The translations under genes were made by a program, and so were the position numbers. 64,000 bases of DNA from NCBI GenBank assembly GCA_947259485.1, contig CAMYLU010000008.1:93858-157857 (forward strand). Reading direction: 5' to 3'. Below are positions 55,411 through 64,000 of this stretch, one piece after another. The stretch comes from an uncultured Gammaproteobacteria bacterium. Its GTDB lineage: Bacteria > Pseudomonadota > Gammaproteobacteria > GCA-001735895. The notes under the pieces were generated by a model. The model searched no databases. It was not told the DNA's origin and saw only the letters and a list, made by a program, of their open reading frames with translations. Position 1 is the first letter of the stretch; every line of letters begins with the position of its first letter.

Positions 55411-55695
55411 ATGTTGCTAATTGAATGCCCCTGGTGTGGCGTACGTGATGAAACTGAATTTACCTGTGCCGGCGAAGCGCATATCGCAAGACCGCTCGAA
55501 ACCGAGAAGTTAAGCGACGAGGAATGGGCCGACTACCTGTTCATGCGCAACAACCCCAAGGGTGCTCACCGCGAACAATGGTTACACGCAGCCGGTTGCC
55601 GTCGCTACTTCAACGCCGAGCGCGATACTGTGACCTACCAGATCAAGGGCACCTACAAGATTGGTGAAAAGCCTCCCGCAAGAGGCAACAAGTGA
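55411..55695 (+). CDS. soxD: Sarcosine oxidase subunit delta
   Basis: This 94-residue zinc-binding subunit has CPWCGVRDETEFTCAGEAH near the N-terminus, and HREQWLHAAGCRRYFNAERDT typical of SoxD. Start ATG 55411 follows AGGAGGCATACAG. Its stop overlaps the soxA GTG start (GTGA). Needed for assembly of the heterotetramer. Confidence 0.96.
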   Translation: MLLIECPWCGVRDETEFTCAGEAHIARPLETEKLSDEEWADYLFMRNNPKGAHREQWLHAAGCRRYFNAERDTVTYQIKGTYKIGEKPPARGNK

Positions 55696-58600
55696 GTCAG
55701 CCATTCCGAACCGCACAGGGTGGGCGCGTCGATCGTGAGCGGGAGATCAGGTTCACCTTTAATGGCAAGCGCTATACCGGCCTGGCCGGCGATACGCTGT
55801 GTTCGGCATTGCTCGCCAACGGCGTACACCTGGTCGGACGTAGCTGGAAGTATCATCGTCCCCGTGGCGTCATGAGTGCGGGTTCGGAGGAACCGAACGC
55901 GATTTTCCAGGTAGAAAAGGGTAACCGTACCATTCCCAATGCCCGTGGCACCCAGGTGGAGCTTTATGATGGCCTCGACGCGAACAGCGTCAATTGCTGG
56001 CCCAGCCTGGATTTTGATTTGCTGTCGATCAACAGCCAGTTCAGCCGCCTGATGCCTGCCGGTTTTTACTACAAGACTTTTATGTGGCCGAAATCGATGT
56101 GGAAGAAATATGAACATTTCATTCGTAAGGCTTCGGGACTGGGTGAAACCCCGCGCGAGAATGATCCTGATCGATACGAACATGTTCACCAGCATTGTGA
56201 TGTGCTCGTTGTCGGCGGCGGAGTCGCAGGTCTTAGCGCGGCGCTTGCGGCAGGTCGTGCCGGCGCGCGCACGATCATCGCTGACGAACAATCCGAACCG
56301 GGCGGGATGACGCTTGCAGGCACGGCGCAGATCGATGGCGTTGACGCCAGCCAGTGGATCGAAAACGCGGTGGCCGAGTTAGGCAGCATGCCGGAGGTGA
56401 CACTGTTACCGCGCAGCACCGTGTTTGGTTATCACGATTACAATTTCCTGACCATAAACCAGCGTCTTAGCGATCACCTGCCGATTGCAGAACGCACCGG
56501 CGGACGCGAGAAACTGTGGCAGGTCAGGGCACAACAGGTCGTGCTCGCGACCGGTGCCGCTGAACGCCCACTGATTTTTGCCAATAACGACCGCCCCGGG
56601 ATAATGCTGGCTTCCGCGGTATCAACCTACGCGACTCGCTATGCGGTAAAACCAGGCAAACAGGCCGTCGTGTTCACCAACAACGATAGCGCTTATCAAG
56701 CTGCACTCGATCTAAATGCTGCCGGCGTCGAAGTCGTTGCCGTGGTCGACGTGCGTACCGATTCGGCCAGTGAAATCGCCAACACGGTGCGCAGTGCCGG
56801 CATCCAGGTGATCAATGGCAGCCTTGTTGTCGATACCACGGGTCGCAAACGGCTGCGCTCGGTGCAGGTCATGCGCCTGTCTGCGGATGGTTCGTCGGTG
56901 AGTGGTAATGTCAAATCGCTCGGCTGTGATCTCCTCGCCGTCTCAGGTGGCTGGAGTCCGGTGGTGCACCTGAATGCCCAATCCGGGGCCAGGCCGGAAT
57001 GGGATGACGCCAAGGCGATGTTTCTGCCCGGTACACCGACACAACCCCAGTTCTCGGTCGGCGCTGCAAACGGCAGGCTCGACCTGGCGGGATGCCTGCA
57101 ACAGGGCACCGAGGCCGGTAACGATGCTGCTGCGGCTTGCGGTTTCGATGAAACGATGAAAGCCCCGTCTGCCGATACGGTCGACAGCGAGGTAATATTG
57201 CCGCTTTGGACCGCACCTTCACCCTACACTCGGGGCCGGGGACCAAAGGCTTTCATCGACATGCAAAACGATGTTGGTGCGGCTGATATCCAGCTTGCAG
57301 TACGGGAAGGTTTTCAGTCTGTCGAGCACGTCAAGCGTTACACCGCGATGGGCTTCGGTACCGACCAGGGCAAGCTCGGCAATATCAATGGTATGGCCAT
57401 CCTCGCCGAAACCATGGGACAGAGTATCGCCGCTACCGGCACCACGACCTACCGACCGAACTATACGCCGATCAGTTTCGGTGCGTTTGCCGGGCATAAC
57501 CTGGGTGACAGGCTATTTGATCCGGTACGCAAGACGGCGATGCATGCCTGGCACGAAGAAAATGGCGCCAGGTTCGAGGATGTCGGCCAGTGGAAGCGTC
57601 CCTGGTATTACCCGAAAGCGGACGAAGACCTGTACGCCGCGGTTAATCGTGAATGCCTCGCGGTGCGCGCAAGCGTCGGTATTCTCGATGCATCGACGCT
57701 CGGCAAGATCGAAATCAAGGGGCCCGATTCCGCGAAATTTCTGGAAATGATTTACACCAATAACTGGATGAAGCTCGAGAACGACAAGGGACGCTACGGT
57801 TTCATGCTCGGTGAAGACGGTATGGTCATGGACGACGGCGTTACCATACGCATCGCCAAGGATCATTTCTTCATGCACACGACTACCGGCGGCGCCGCGG
57901 GTGTACTGGCGTGGATGGAGCGCTGGCTGCAGACCGAATGGCCGCAGATGGAAGTTTTTCTGACTTCGGTGACCGATCACTGGGCGACGGCGGCCGTGGT
58001 GGGCCCGAAGAGTCGCGATGTCGTCGCGGCGGTCTGCGAGGGCATCGATTTTTCAGCAGCAGCATTTCCATTTATGGCCTCGAAAACCGGGACTATCAGT
58101 GACATCGAATGCCGCGTGAATCGTATCAGTTTCTCCGGTGAACTCGCCTACGAAGTCAACATCCCGGCGAATCATGGCCGCTTCATGTGGGAACAGCTGA
58201 TGCAGGCAGGGGAGCCATTCGATATCACCCCCTATGGCACCGAAACCATGCACGTGCTGCGGGCTGAAAAAGGCTACGTGATCGTCGGGCAGGATACGGA
58301 TGGCTCGGTTACGGTTGAAGACCTGGGGCTTGGCTGGGCGTTATCGAAAACCAAGGACGACTTCATCGGTAAACGCTCGCTGAGTCGACCGGACACGGTA
58401 CGTAAAGACCGCAAGCAACTGGTCGGCCTGATCACCGAAGATCCTCAAACGGTGATTCCCGAAGGTGCGCAACTGGTGAACGACCCTGGGGCGCCGGTGC
58501 CGGTGCCGATGACAGGTCACGTGAGTTCGAGTTACTTCAGCGCCTGTTGCGGTCATTCGATCGCACTGGCGCTGGTGAAGGGCGGTCACCAGCGCATGGG

Positions 58601-58700
58601 CGAAACCGTGTACGCGCCACTCTCCAATGGTCGTGTGATCAAGGCCGAGATCACCGATCCCGTGTTTTACGATAAGGAAGGAGCGCAGCAGAATGTCTGA
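55692..58700 (+). CDS. soxA: Sarcosine oxidase subunit alpha
   Basis: This 1002-residue subunit, with GTG start overlapping soxD, has an N-terminal ferredoxin-like domain without the full cysteine set (FTFNGKRYTGLAGDTLCSALL). An NAD/FAD domain follows (DVLVVGGGVAGLSAALAAGRAG, about 168). A C-terminal GcvT-like folate domain contains NRECLAVRASVGILDASTLGK and RISFSGELAYEVNIPANHG. It carries NAD and the methylene-THF-forming site. It overlaps soxG by eight bases. Confidence 0.97.
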   Translation: MSQPFRTAQGGRVDREREIRFTFNGKRYTGLAGDTLCSALLANGVHLVGRSWKYHRPRGVMSAGSEEPNAIFQVEKGNRTIPNARGTQVELYDGLDANSVNCWPSLDFDLLSINSQFSRLMPAGFYYKTFMWPKSMWKKYEHFIRKASGLGETPRENDPDRYEHVHQHCDVLVVGGGVAGLSAALAAGRAGARTIIADEQSEPGGMTLAGTAQIDGVDASQWIENAVAELGSMPEVTLLPRSTVFGYHDYNFLTINQRLSDHLPIAERTGGREKLWQVRAQQVVLATGAAERPLIFANNDRPGIMLASAVSTYATRYAVKPGKQAVVFTNNDSAYQAALDLNAAGVEVVAVVDVRTDSASEIANTVRSAGIQVINGSLVVDTTGRKRLRSVQVMRLSADGSSVSGNVKSLGCDLLAVSGGWSPVVHLNAQSGARPEWDDAKAMFLPGTPTQPQFSVGAANGRLDLAGCLQQGTEAGNDAAAACGFDETMKAPSADTVDSEVILPLWTAPSPYTRGRGPKAFIDMQNDVGAADIQLAVREGFQSVEHVKRYTAMGFGTDQGKLGNINGMAILAETMGQSIAATGTTTYRPNYTPISFGAFAGHNLGDRLFDPVRKTAMHAWHEENGARFEDVGQWKRPWYYPKADEDLYAAVNRECLAVRASVGILDASTLGKIEIKGPDSAKFLEMIYTNNWMKLENDKGRYGFMLGEDGMVMDDGVTIRIAKDHFFMHTTTGGAAGVLAWMERWLQTEWPQMEVFLTSVTDHWATAAVVGPKSRDVVAAVCEGIDFSAAAFPFMASKTGTISDIECRVNRISFSGELAYEVNIPANHGRFMWEQLMQAGEPFDITPYGTETMHVLRAEKGYVIVGQDTDGSVTVEDLGLGWALSKTKDDFIGKRSLSRPDTVRKDRKQLVGLITEDPQTVIPEGAQLVNDPGAPVPVPMTGHVSSSYFSACCGHSIALALVKGGHQRMGETVYAPLSNGRVIKAEITDPVFYDKEGAQQNV

Positions 58701-59271
58701 CCTTTTCCAACAGGAGAGCCCGCTGGTCCAGATTGAACTGGGCGAGACGGTTGGGAGTGCCCCATTGATCGAAGAAAAACCTTTCCTGGGTTACGTTAAC
58801 CTGCGCGGTCGCTTCGACAATACCAAGTTCCTGGCTGGAGCTTTGAAAGTGCTTGGCTGCGAGCCGCCGACAACCGCCAACACCGTGATTGAATCGGGCG
58901 ACTATCGAATTTACTGGCTGGGTCCGGACGAATGGTTGATCGTGACACCGGCAGGCAGACAGGGGCAGTTAAAGGCTGAACTGCTGTCGGCGATGAAGGG
59001 CGCATTTTGTTCTGTTGTAGATAATTCAAGCGGACTAACCATGATCCATGTCAACGGTGAGCATGCAGCGGCATTGCTTGCGACCGACTGTCCGCTCGAT
59101 TTGCATCCGCGTGAATTCAAGCATGGACAGTGCGCGCAGACGCGGCTTGCCAAGGCCGGAATGACGCTGTCGCCGCTGCCCGATAATTCCGGTTTCGAGG
59201 TCATTATCCGTCGCAGCTTTGCGGATTACCTGCTGTTGTGGTTGCAGGAGGCCGCGATCGCTTTCGAGTAG
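58693..59271 (+). CDS. soxG: Sarcosine oxidase subunit gamma
   Basis: This 192-residue small GcvT-like subunit closes the soxBDAG operon. Family segments are FLGYVNLRGRFDNTKFLAGA, YRIYWLGPDEWLIVTPAG and LDLHPREFKHGQCAQTRLAKAG. It starts inside the soxA end (8-bp overlap). It has a structural role in the heterotetramer. Confidence 0.94.
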   Translation: MSDLFQQESPLVQIELGETVGSAPLIEEKPFLGYVNLRGRFDNTKFLAGALKVLGCEPPTTANTVIESGDYRIYWLGPDEWLIVTPAGRQGQLKAELLSAMKGAFCSVVDNSSGLTMIHVNGEHAAALLATDCPLDLHPREFKHGQCAQTRLAKAGMTLSPLPDNSGFEVIIRRSFADYLLLWLQEAAIAFE

Positions 59272-59318
59272 CCGTTGCCTGAAACGGAACTTTTTACTGC
59301 CAGATTTTCGGTTTAACC

Positions 59319-59948
59319 ATGTACTACGGCGAGAAACTCAATAGTATCAGCCACCTGGTCGGTGCCGTACTGGCACTGGTTGGATTGGGTGCATTACTCA
59401 CCATTGGAATACAGTCAGGCGATCCGTGGATCATTTCGAGCTTTAGCGTTTTCGGCGTTACCCTGGTATTGCTCTATACCATGTCGACGCTGTATCACAG
59501 TTTTCATCCACCGAAGCTCAAGGACCTGTTCCAGCTGCTCGACCACGTCGCAATTTACCTTTTGATCGCTGGCACCTACACACCCTATATGCTGGTTAGC
59601 CTGCGCGACGGTAATGGTTTCCTGATTCTCGGCATCATCTGGGCACTCGCCATGGCGGGTACCTTGAGCGAGGTATTTTTATCCGGATGGGTGGTTAAAG
59701 TGGGGCAAATGCTGATCTACCTCGGTATGGGATGGGCATGCGCATTTGATTTCGTCAGCCTTCAAGCTGTGCTTCCCGGAGCAGGCCTGTGGTGGCTGAC
59801 GGCCGGCGGTCTTGCTTACACCGGGGGCGTGGTGTTCTATATCCTTGACATGATGGATCGGCTGGTCCATGCCCACGGCATCTGGCATTTTTTTGTACTG
59901 GCCGGTTCCGCCTGCCACTTTGTTTCGGTGATTGGTTACGTCAGGTAG
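59319..59948 (+). CDS. Hemolysin III / PAQR family membrane protein
   Basis: This 209-residue protein has seven predicted helices and the family histidine motifs TMSTLYHSFHPPK (about 49-61), LLDHVAIYLLIAGTYTPYM (about 72-90) and a C-terminal HGIWHFFVLAGSACHF. These residues bind zinc in PAQR/YqfA proteins. The role in this organism is unknown. It follows soxG by 47 bp but is probably independent. Confidence 0.92.
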   Translation: MYYGEKLNSISHLVGAVLALVGLGALLTIGIQSGDPWIISSFSVFGVTLVLLYTMSTLYHSFHPPKLKDLFQLLDHVAIYLLIAGTYTPYMLVSLRDGNGFLILGIIWALAMAGTLSEVFLSGWVVKVGQMLIYLGMGWACAFDFVSLQAVLPGAGLWWLTAGGLAYTGGVVFYILDMMDRLVHAHGIWHFFVLAGSACHFVSVIGYVR

Positions 59949-60032
59949 AGGATTCCGCCCGCGGCATCATCGTTATGCCGATACCTCAGGAACGCCACGA
60001 AAGCAGGAAGCTATTACCCGCTAGTTTGTTTT

Positions 60033-61181
60033 TCATTCCGCCGAGTCAGCCGAGTCGACTTGTCGAATGGTGATGGGTATTCGGTCATCAAGCTTGCCCG
60101 GTTTCAGTGGATCAAACCCGAACAGGTTCGACACGCGGCGAAAGCCCGGATCAAACACCCACTGGCTTGCCATACCGGCTGCATGTCCGACCAGGCGTAT
60201 TTTTGGAAACTCACTCTGCCAGTGTGTCATCGGTATGCGCCGAGCCAGAATCGTTTTTCTTTGAGCGCTCAATTCTTCCTGGCGCAGTTTCTGCGCCTGT
60301 GTTGCAGAATGGTTTACGCGCAGTTTGATGGTATTTTGCAGGTCTTGCGCACGCTGCCGGGCGCGCGATGTTTCCATCAGGCTATAGGTGTATTCATTGG
60401 GTAAGATGCGTTCGTCATACTGGGCAGTGACATAATCGCAAATGTCGGGTTTTCGCAGCATTAGCAGGCGACCGTTACGATCCCGACCGATCATGGGTGA
60501 GTCTCCGACGAAGAAATCGCTGTAAAACTGCACCCCGGCCAGGTTAGCTTCAATGTCCGCCCGACTGACAATTCCGGTAAGGCGAGTGCCCATGTAGCTT
60601 TTTTCAAAGACCATCGATAGTTGCCTGATATCTTCAGGGTCGAGATGCATGCGCTTGCTGCGCAGCGCGTTGAAATAGTGAAAACCATCGTCAAAAAAAT
60701 GGGTCAGCTTGTCGGCTCCCATGCGTACTCCGCAGACCTGGATTATCGATGCCAGATGAAATCTTGACGGTATGAAACGCCAGCGAGCGGCATGGTAGAC
60801 ACTTTCCTCGGGGTACATCTGGATGCGTTCAAACCGGGGCCAATCTTTGCAGTTGTTAGTGCCGATGCATTTCTCGAACATACCCCAGGTCACGTCGCGA
60901 ATATGCTGGGATCTGAAGCTGGTAAAAAAGGCAAACTCGAGTGCCGTATCGCCAAGAGATTTCAGCTCTGCGACTGGTGCAGAGTTGATTGTGTCGATAA
61001 CTACCTGAATCGCATTTGCCAACTGCGCGTTAACCAGCACCTTCGAATCCTCGAGAGGAATATGTGCATAGGTCCAGGGATCCGATTCGCTGGCATAGAC
61101 TGATGTGCCGCAGGTAAACAGGAAACACACGACAAAAACAATGGCAGGCATTGATTGGTGGTCAATCTTTCTCAGCTTCAT
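60033..61181 (-). CDS. Hypothetical exported protein
   Basis: This 382-residue protein has a signal peptide cleaved near SVYASES and a good AGGTGGAGAT ribosome-binding site. The central part carries CGVRMGADKLTHFFDDGFHYF and IVSRADIEANLAGVQFYSDFF, a G-DK-HFF pattern seen in some uncharacterised periplasmic proteins. A long helical stretch follows (RARQRAQDLQNTIKLRVNHS). It has four cysteines (Cys105/110 region, 149, 247) that could pair in the periplasm. No family was recognised. Confidence 0.7.
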   Translation of the reverse strand: MKLRKIDHQSMPAIVFVVCFLFTCGTSVYASESDPWTYAHIPLEDSKVLVNAQLANAIQVVIDTINSAPVAELKSLGDTALEFAFFTSFRSQHIRDVTWGMFEKCIGTNNCKDWPRFERIQMYPEESVYHAARWRFIPSRFHLASIIQVCGVRMGADKLTHFFDDGFHYFNALRSKRMHLDPEDIRQLSMVFEKSYMGTRLTGIVSRADIEANLAGVQFYSDFFVGDSPMIGRDRNGRLLMLRKPDICDYVTAQYDERILPNEYTYSLMETSRARQRAQDLQNTIKLRVNHSATQAQKLRQEELSAQRKTILARRIPMTHWQSEFPKIRLVGHAAGMASQWVFDPGFRRVSNLFGFDPLKPGKLDDRIPITIRQVDSADSAE

Positions 61182-61299
61182 ATCTCCACCTTACATGATT
61201 CCGGGCCAGGAAGCGTAGACTGCTGCCAGGAATTGTATTGCGCAACCAACTATCGCATAGTAGCGGCATCTGGAACTTACAGTAGCACTGGTTAATACT

Positions 61300-62052
61300 A
61301 TGCGACAAACCAATCTGATTGTTGAAACACTGAAGCGGGAACTTCGTAAGCAGGGGATAAGGTACAAAGAAGTTGCAGAAAAACTTGAGTTGTCTGAAGC
61401 CAGCGTTAAAAGACTGTTTGCCGAGCGGTCGTTTACCCTGACCCGACTGGCACAGGTTTGTGAGCTGTTAAACCTCGAGTTTTCCGACCTGATTCACCAG
61501 ATGGAAAAAGATATCGAGCTCACCGATCAGTTAACTCTCGAGCAGGAAACGGAACTGGTGTCGGATATCAAGCTGCTGCTGGTGGCGTATTTCCTCATGA
61601 GCAAGCTCGATTTCGAAGACATTATCAGGATCTACGATATTTCTGAGACCGAAGGCATACGCCTGTTGGCGAAACTGGATCGCATGAAGCTAATAGAACT
61701 GCAGCCGGGCAACCGGGTGAAGCTGATGATTTCAAAAAACTTCAGGTTTCTTCCGGGTGGTCCGATCGAGCGCTTTTATGAACGTGAAGTCCAGGCCGAG
61801 TTCTTTGATTCGTCGTTTGATGGTAACGGTGAGTTTCGCATCTATATCTCGGGTGTTTTTTCGCGCGCCGCAAATGCTGAAATAATCAAAAAGATTAAAC
61901 AACTTGCAGTCGATGCGCACGAACTGAGACTCGATTCTGAATCCGTTCCGTTGGAGGATCGTTTTGGCTGCAGTTTTATAATGGCGATCAGGCCCTGGGA
62001 GGTGAAGGTGTTTGACGAATTGCGGCGTGTGCCCAGCCACAAGAAATTTTAA
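61300..62052 (+). CDS. XRE-type helix-turn-helix regulator with unknown C-terminal domain
   Basis: This 250-residue protein has an N-terminal Cro/C1-type HTH (ELRKQGIRYKEVAEKLELSEASVKRLFAER, broken as RYKEVAEKLEL and SEASVKRLFAE). A C-terminal region of about 180 residues resembles a second winged-helix start (DIIRIYDISETEGIRLLAKLDRMK), then a ligand-domain-like beta-rich part. It is probably a transcriptional regulator; the target is not evident. It is divergent from the unknown secreted protein at 60033. Confidence 0.85.
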   Translation: MRQTNLIVETLKRELRKQGIRYKEVAEKLELSEASVKRLFAERSFTLTRLAQVCELLNLEFSDLIHQMEKDIELTDQLTLEQETELVSDIKLLLVAYFLMSKLDFEDIIRIYDISETEGIRLLAKLDRMKLIELQPGNRVKLMISKNFRFLPGGPIERFYEREVQAEFFDSSFDGNGEFRIYISGVFSRAANAEIIKKIKQLAVDAHELRLDSESVPLEDRFGCSFIMAIRPWEVKVFDELRRVPSHKKF

Positions 62053-62279
62053 TCTAAGCCGCTAAAGCCTGGCGTCAAAAGCAGACTCCGAGACCGGTGT
62101 AGTATTGATTACCGACGACGGTTTGGACTAATCCTTAAGTCTGCTGAATAACGATAAGCAGGCTTGTCCCGCGCACTCGGAGGTCGGATTTATTCTTGAG
62201 CTGAAATAGAAAATCCCAATTTGTATATTCGCATAGAATAATCTAATTTGGCCCCTGTAGTAATAAGGCAAACAGGGCT

Positions 62280-62930
62280 ATGCTGAATTTTTTGGGGACG
62301 GTAACTCCTTACAACACTCTCGATCAACAAGGCCTTCAGTCGCTTGCGGACATCGCTATTCGGCGGAGCTACAAGAAGAATATGGTAATCATCCAGCAGG
62401 GTGATGATACCAATACAATGTTCATATTAATCGAGGGGGAAATGCGGGTTTATGTCGAAGACGAGGAGGGAAAGCAGTTAACAGTCCGAATACTCAAACC
62501 CGGCGATTCCTTTGGCGAGGTTGCGCTGATCGGAGACTTCCCCAGAACCGCCAGTGTCGTAACGATAACTGATACTGTCGTAGCGGCGTTCTCACGAGAA
62601 AAGTACCTGTCTTTTCTGAAACAGCATCCAGAAATTGCGCTTGCACTCGCTAAAGCCCTGGCCAAAATAGTGCGTGATACCACTGAGGAACTCGGCAGCA
62701 TCGCGTTGTGTGATGTGTATGGGCGCATTATCCATATTTTTGAAAAATATGCCGTTGAGGCTGACGATCGTCGGTTAGTCCCCAGATTTACCCACCGGGA
62801 AATAGCAGGCATGATAGGATCCTCGCGCGAAATGGTCAGCAAGATTCTTAAGGATCTCGAGAACGGTAGTTATATTTCGATAACCGATAAGCACTACGTG
62901 ATCAACAAGAACCTGCCTGCCAATTGGTAA
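62280..62930 (+). CDS. Crp/Fnr family transcriptional regulator (CRP-like, no Fe-S cysteines)
   Basis: This 216-residue protein has an N-terminal cyclic-nucleotide-binding-type beta-barrel (VIIQQGDDTNTMFILIEGEM, GDSFGEVALIGDFPRTASV). A C-terminal winged helix follows, FTHREIAGMIGSSREMVSKI, with the recognition residues Arg-Glu...Lys. FNR's N-terminal cysteine cluster is absent and the only cysteine is in IALCDVYG, so it is not an oxygen-sensing FNR of the classical kind. It could nevertheless act on the FNR/CRP-like boxes of the sulfur island (inference). Confidence 0.92.
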   Translation: MLNFLGTVTPYNTLDQQGLQSLADIAIRRSYKKNMVIIQQGDDTNTMFILIEGEMRVYVEDEEGKQLTVRILKPGDSFGEVALIGDFPRTASVVTITDTVVAAFSREKYLSFLKQHPEIALALAKALAKIVRDTTEELGSIALCDVYGRIIHIFEKYAVEADDRRLVPRFTHREIAGMIGSSREMVSKILKDLENGSYISITDKHYVINKNLPANW

Positions 62931-63248
62931 GCCAAAAGGCTTGCCGTCAAGTCACCCATCAACGACTCCAATTTCCGGTTTGGAGAAACATCACAGAATA
63001 CGACTTGGTTGTATCGATAGTAAAACTACCCATTAAATTGGCGATTTACTCCATGCCGACTCGGGTAATTTTTCACAAATTCCAGGGTAATCGGTAACAG
63101 GATAATTTATCCCCCTTACCTACAATTGCGCTCAACACGAAACGGAAATCACGGTGAAACGGATTCAGGAATTACCGGCTCACCAGGGCTTCCACTCAAT
63201 GACCAATCGGCAATTGAAGATTGCCATAAACCAAGAGGGAACAATACG
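62931..63248. other. 318-bp gene-free stretch
   Basis: No coding, RNA or repeat feature can be supported. The sequence is AT-rich and probably holds the promoter of the small genes at 63249-63670. A reading frame from 63126 joins the next gene in frame but lacks a ribosome-binding site. Confidence 0.4.
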
Positions 63249-63425
63249 ATGAAAAAGCGCAATACAGCAAAGCATCAACTGGGATTTTTTGATTTAGGTT
63301 TTTCACTGGCGGTGTTAGCCCTATTCGGCACATTTGCCTATGCCGTCACGCCAGATCAGGACGACAAGGTCGCAGTACAGGAACCGCAAATTGAGGTCGT
63401 GGCTAATTACCAAGAAGGGGAATGA
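63249..63425 (+). CDS. Tiny single-span membrane protein with prepilin-like start
   Basis: This is 58 residues from ATG 63249, behind AGAGGGAACA. A basic start (KKRNTAKHQLG) runs into a hydrophobic helix FFDLGFSLAVLALFGTFAYA and a short acidic tail. The G|FFDLG junction recalls type IV prepilin cleavage sites but lacks the usual Glu5. It overlaps the next gene by four bases. No family was recognised. Confidence 0.5.
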   Translation: MKKRNTAKHQLGFFDLGFSLAVLALFGTFAYAVTPDQDDKVAVQEPQIEVVANYQEGE

Positions 63426-63670
63426 AGATGAAAAACAAACTCATCAAAAACAAAAATTACGACGAATCAATCCTGAGATACGCCACAACCACGTTGGTAC
63501 CAATAACAAAGTCGGCAGTTAATGATAGCCAACCTGAAACAAGACAGGATATGACAGAAACCGAGGCCAAAGGGCAGATTAAACCGGGAAAACGTGAACA
63601 GGTTTATCTGCACTCGATTGGTCGATTCAGCAAGCTTAAAAAGCTGCAGAAGGGCGCTTACAAAGATTAA
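63422..63670 (+). CDS. Small hypothetical protein
   Basis: This 82-residue hydrophilic, Lys/Gln-rich protein has no signal peptide or hydrophobic segment. It starts at the ATGA overlap with the tiny membrane protein, so the two are probably translated together. No family or motif was recognised. Confidence 0.45.
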   Translation: MKMKNKLIKNKNYDESILRYATTTLVPITKSAVNDSQPETRQDMTETEAKGQIKPGKREQVYLHSIGRFSKLKKLQKGAYKD

Positions 63671-63907
63671 CTGGTTTGCTTAATGATTGGTGAATGTTGG
63701 GATGATCATTGATTAGAGCCGAGAGCCCGTTTTTGGCCAGAGATTGCCTCCTAGCCCAGCTGATTGAGCGTTAGCTTTGGACCTGTCACTCAATCAATCG
63801 TAAAACGTTAGGCTTCGAGACACCGGCATTCGAGATATATTGCTTCACCTCTCGTGGAAGGTATCCTTTTTTGGGGACCACAGGACGGCATTGGAGAAAG
63901 ACTTAAA

Positions 63908-64000
63908 TGAGTAACTGTTTGAGCAAGAATTTCGGACTCATAGACGGTCATACTTATATCATAGGTAGAGATGATGACGTTTATTGGGAAGACTATATCT
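63908..64000 (+). CDS. Partial unknown gene at window end
   Basis: An open frame from ATG 63908, preceded by GGAGAAAG, stays open to the end of the window (31 residues, beginning MSNCLSKNFGLIDGHTYIIG). It is too short to classify. Confidence 0.35.

Noticed and set aside
54148..58700. Sulfur-oxidation soxB and soxA
   Set aside because: These are the beta and alpha subunits of sarcosine oxidase. The FAD and GcvT domains and the soxBDAG order exclude the thiosulfohydrolase and the SoxXA cytochrome.
62280..62930. Oxygen-sensing FNR
   Set aside because: The N-terminal cysteine cluster needed for the Fe-S centre is absent, so only a Crp/Fnr family call is made.
63126..63248. Upstream extension of the tiny membrane protein
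   Set aside because: It lacks a Shine-Dalgarno and would bury the hydrophobic helix mid-protein. ATG 63249 has AGAGGGA upstream.

Overview
The window looks like the chromosome of a marine-type gammaproteobacterium, probably an uncultured or metagenome-derived lineage. This is inferred from LolA/LolE-like, MltF-like, PlsB-like and DUF4389 proteins, moderate GC, and the mix of osmolyte catabolism with inorganic sulfur oxidation. No rRNA, tRNA, CRISPR array, transposase or phage gene was seen.

Layout. (1) 1-9.8 kb is envelope and housekeeping: a LolE-type permease with an apparent frameshift, a LolA-like protein, a DUF4389 protein, a beta-solenoid membrane protein, a helix-hairpin-helix DNA-binding protein, a DUF1800/DUF1501 pair, malate dehydrogenase, a lipoprotein and a methyltransferase. 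(2) 9.9-15.4 kb is a six-gene run: GcvT/DmdA-like protein, two SDR dehydrogenases, a DAO-type flavoprotein, a small 2Fe-2S protein and a FAD/2Fe-2S flavoprotein. The last three look like a heteromeric HcnABC-type amino-acid dehydrogenase. (3) 15.5-18.6 kb holds a PlsB-like acyltransferase and two periplasmic cytochromes c. (4) 18.7-31.5 kb holds a LysR regulator and a carnitine/gamma-butyrobetaine operon read leftwards (BKACE, L-carnitine dehydrogenase, acyl-CoA dehydrogenase, ADP-forming acyl-CoA ligase, CaiD, acetoacetate-CoA ligase, DMT exporter), with a divergent CdhR-type regulator followed by etfBA. (5) 31.6-36.6 kb holds an orphan TAT-exported solute-binding protein, an MltF-like transglycosylase, small hypothetical genes and a 3' remnant of a dimethylglycine-dehydrogenase-like gene. 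(6) 36.7-48.1 kb is a sulfur-oxidation island: flavocytochrome c (fccAB), soxYZ, DUF302, thioredoxin-like, rhodanese and several further c-type cytochromes, a second flavocytochrome-like flavoprotein lacking one redox cysteine, and an unusual protein built of eleven 9-residue MNP-type repeats. It has no SoxXA, SoxB (thiosulfohydrolase) or SoxCD. (7) 48.4-59.3 kb returns to methylated-glycine catabolism: an 854-residue dimethylglycine-dehydrogenase-like enzyme, metY, a DMT transporter and the heterotetrameric sarcosine oxidase operon soxBDAG. (8) 59.3-64 kb holds a hemolysin-III protein, an unknown secreted protein, XRE and Crp/Fnr regulators and tiny unrecognised genes.

How they fit: carnitine or gamma-butyrobetaine would be converted to glycine betaine plus acetoacetate. 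Acetoacetate is activated by the ligase, ETF accepts electrons from the acyl-CoA and dimethylglycine dehydrogenases, and sarcosine oxidase finishes the demethylation to glycine. The betaine-to-dimethylglycine step and a carnitinyl/betainyl-CoA thioesterase were not found here. The sulfur island appears to deliver electrons from reduced sulfur to periplasmic cytochromes c. FNR/CRP-type half-palindromes precede most of its transcription units, suggesting one redox-linked regulon.
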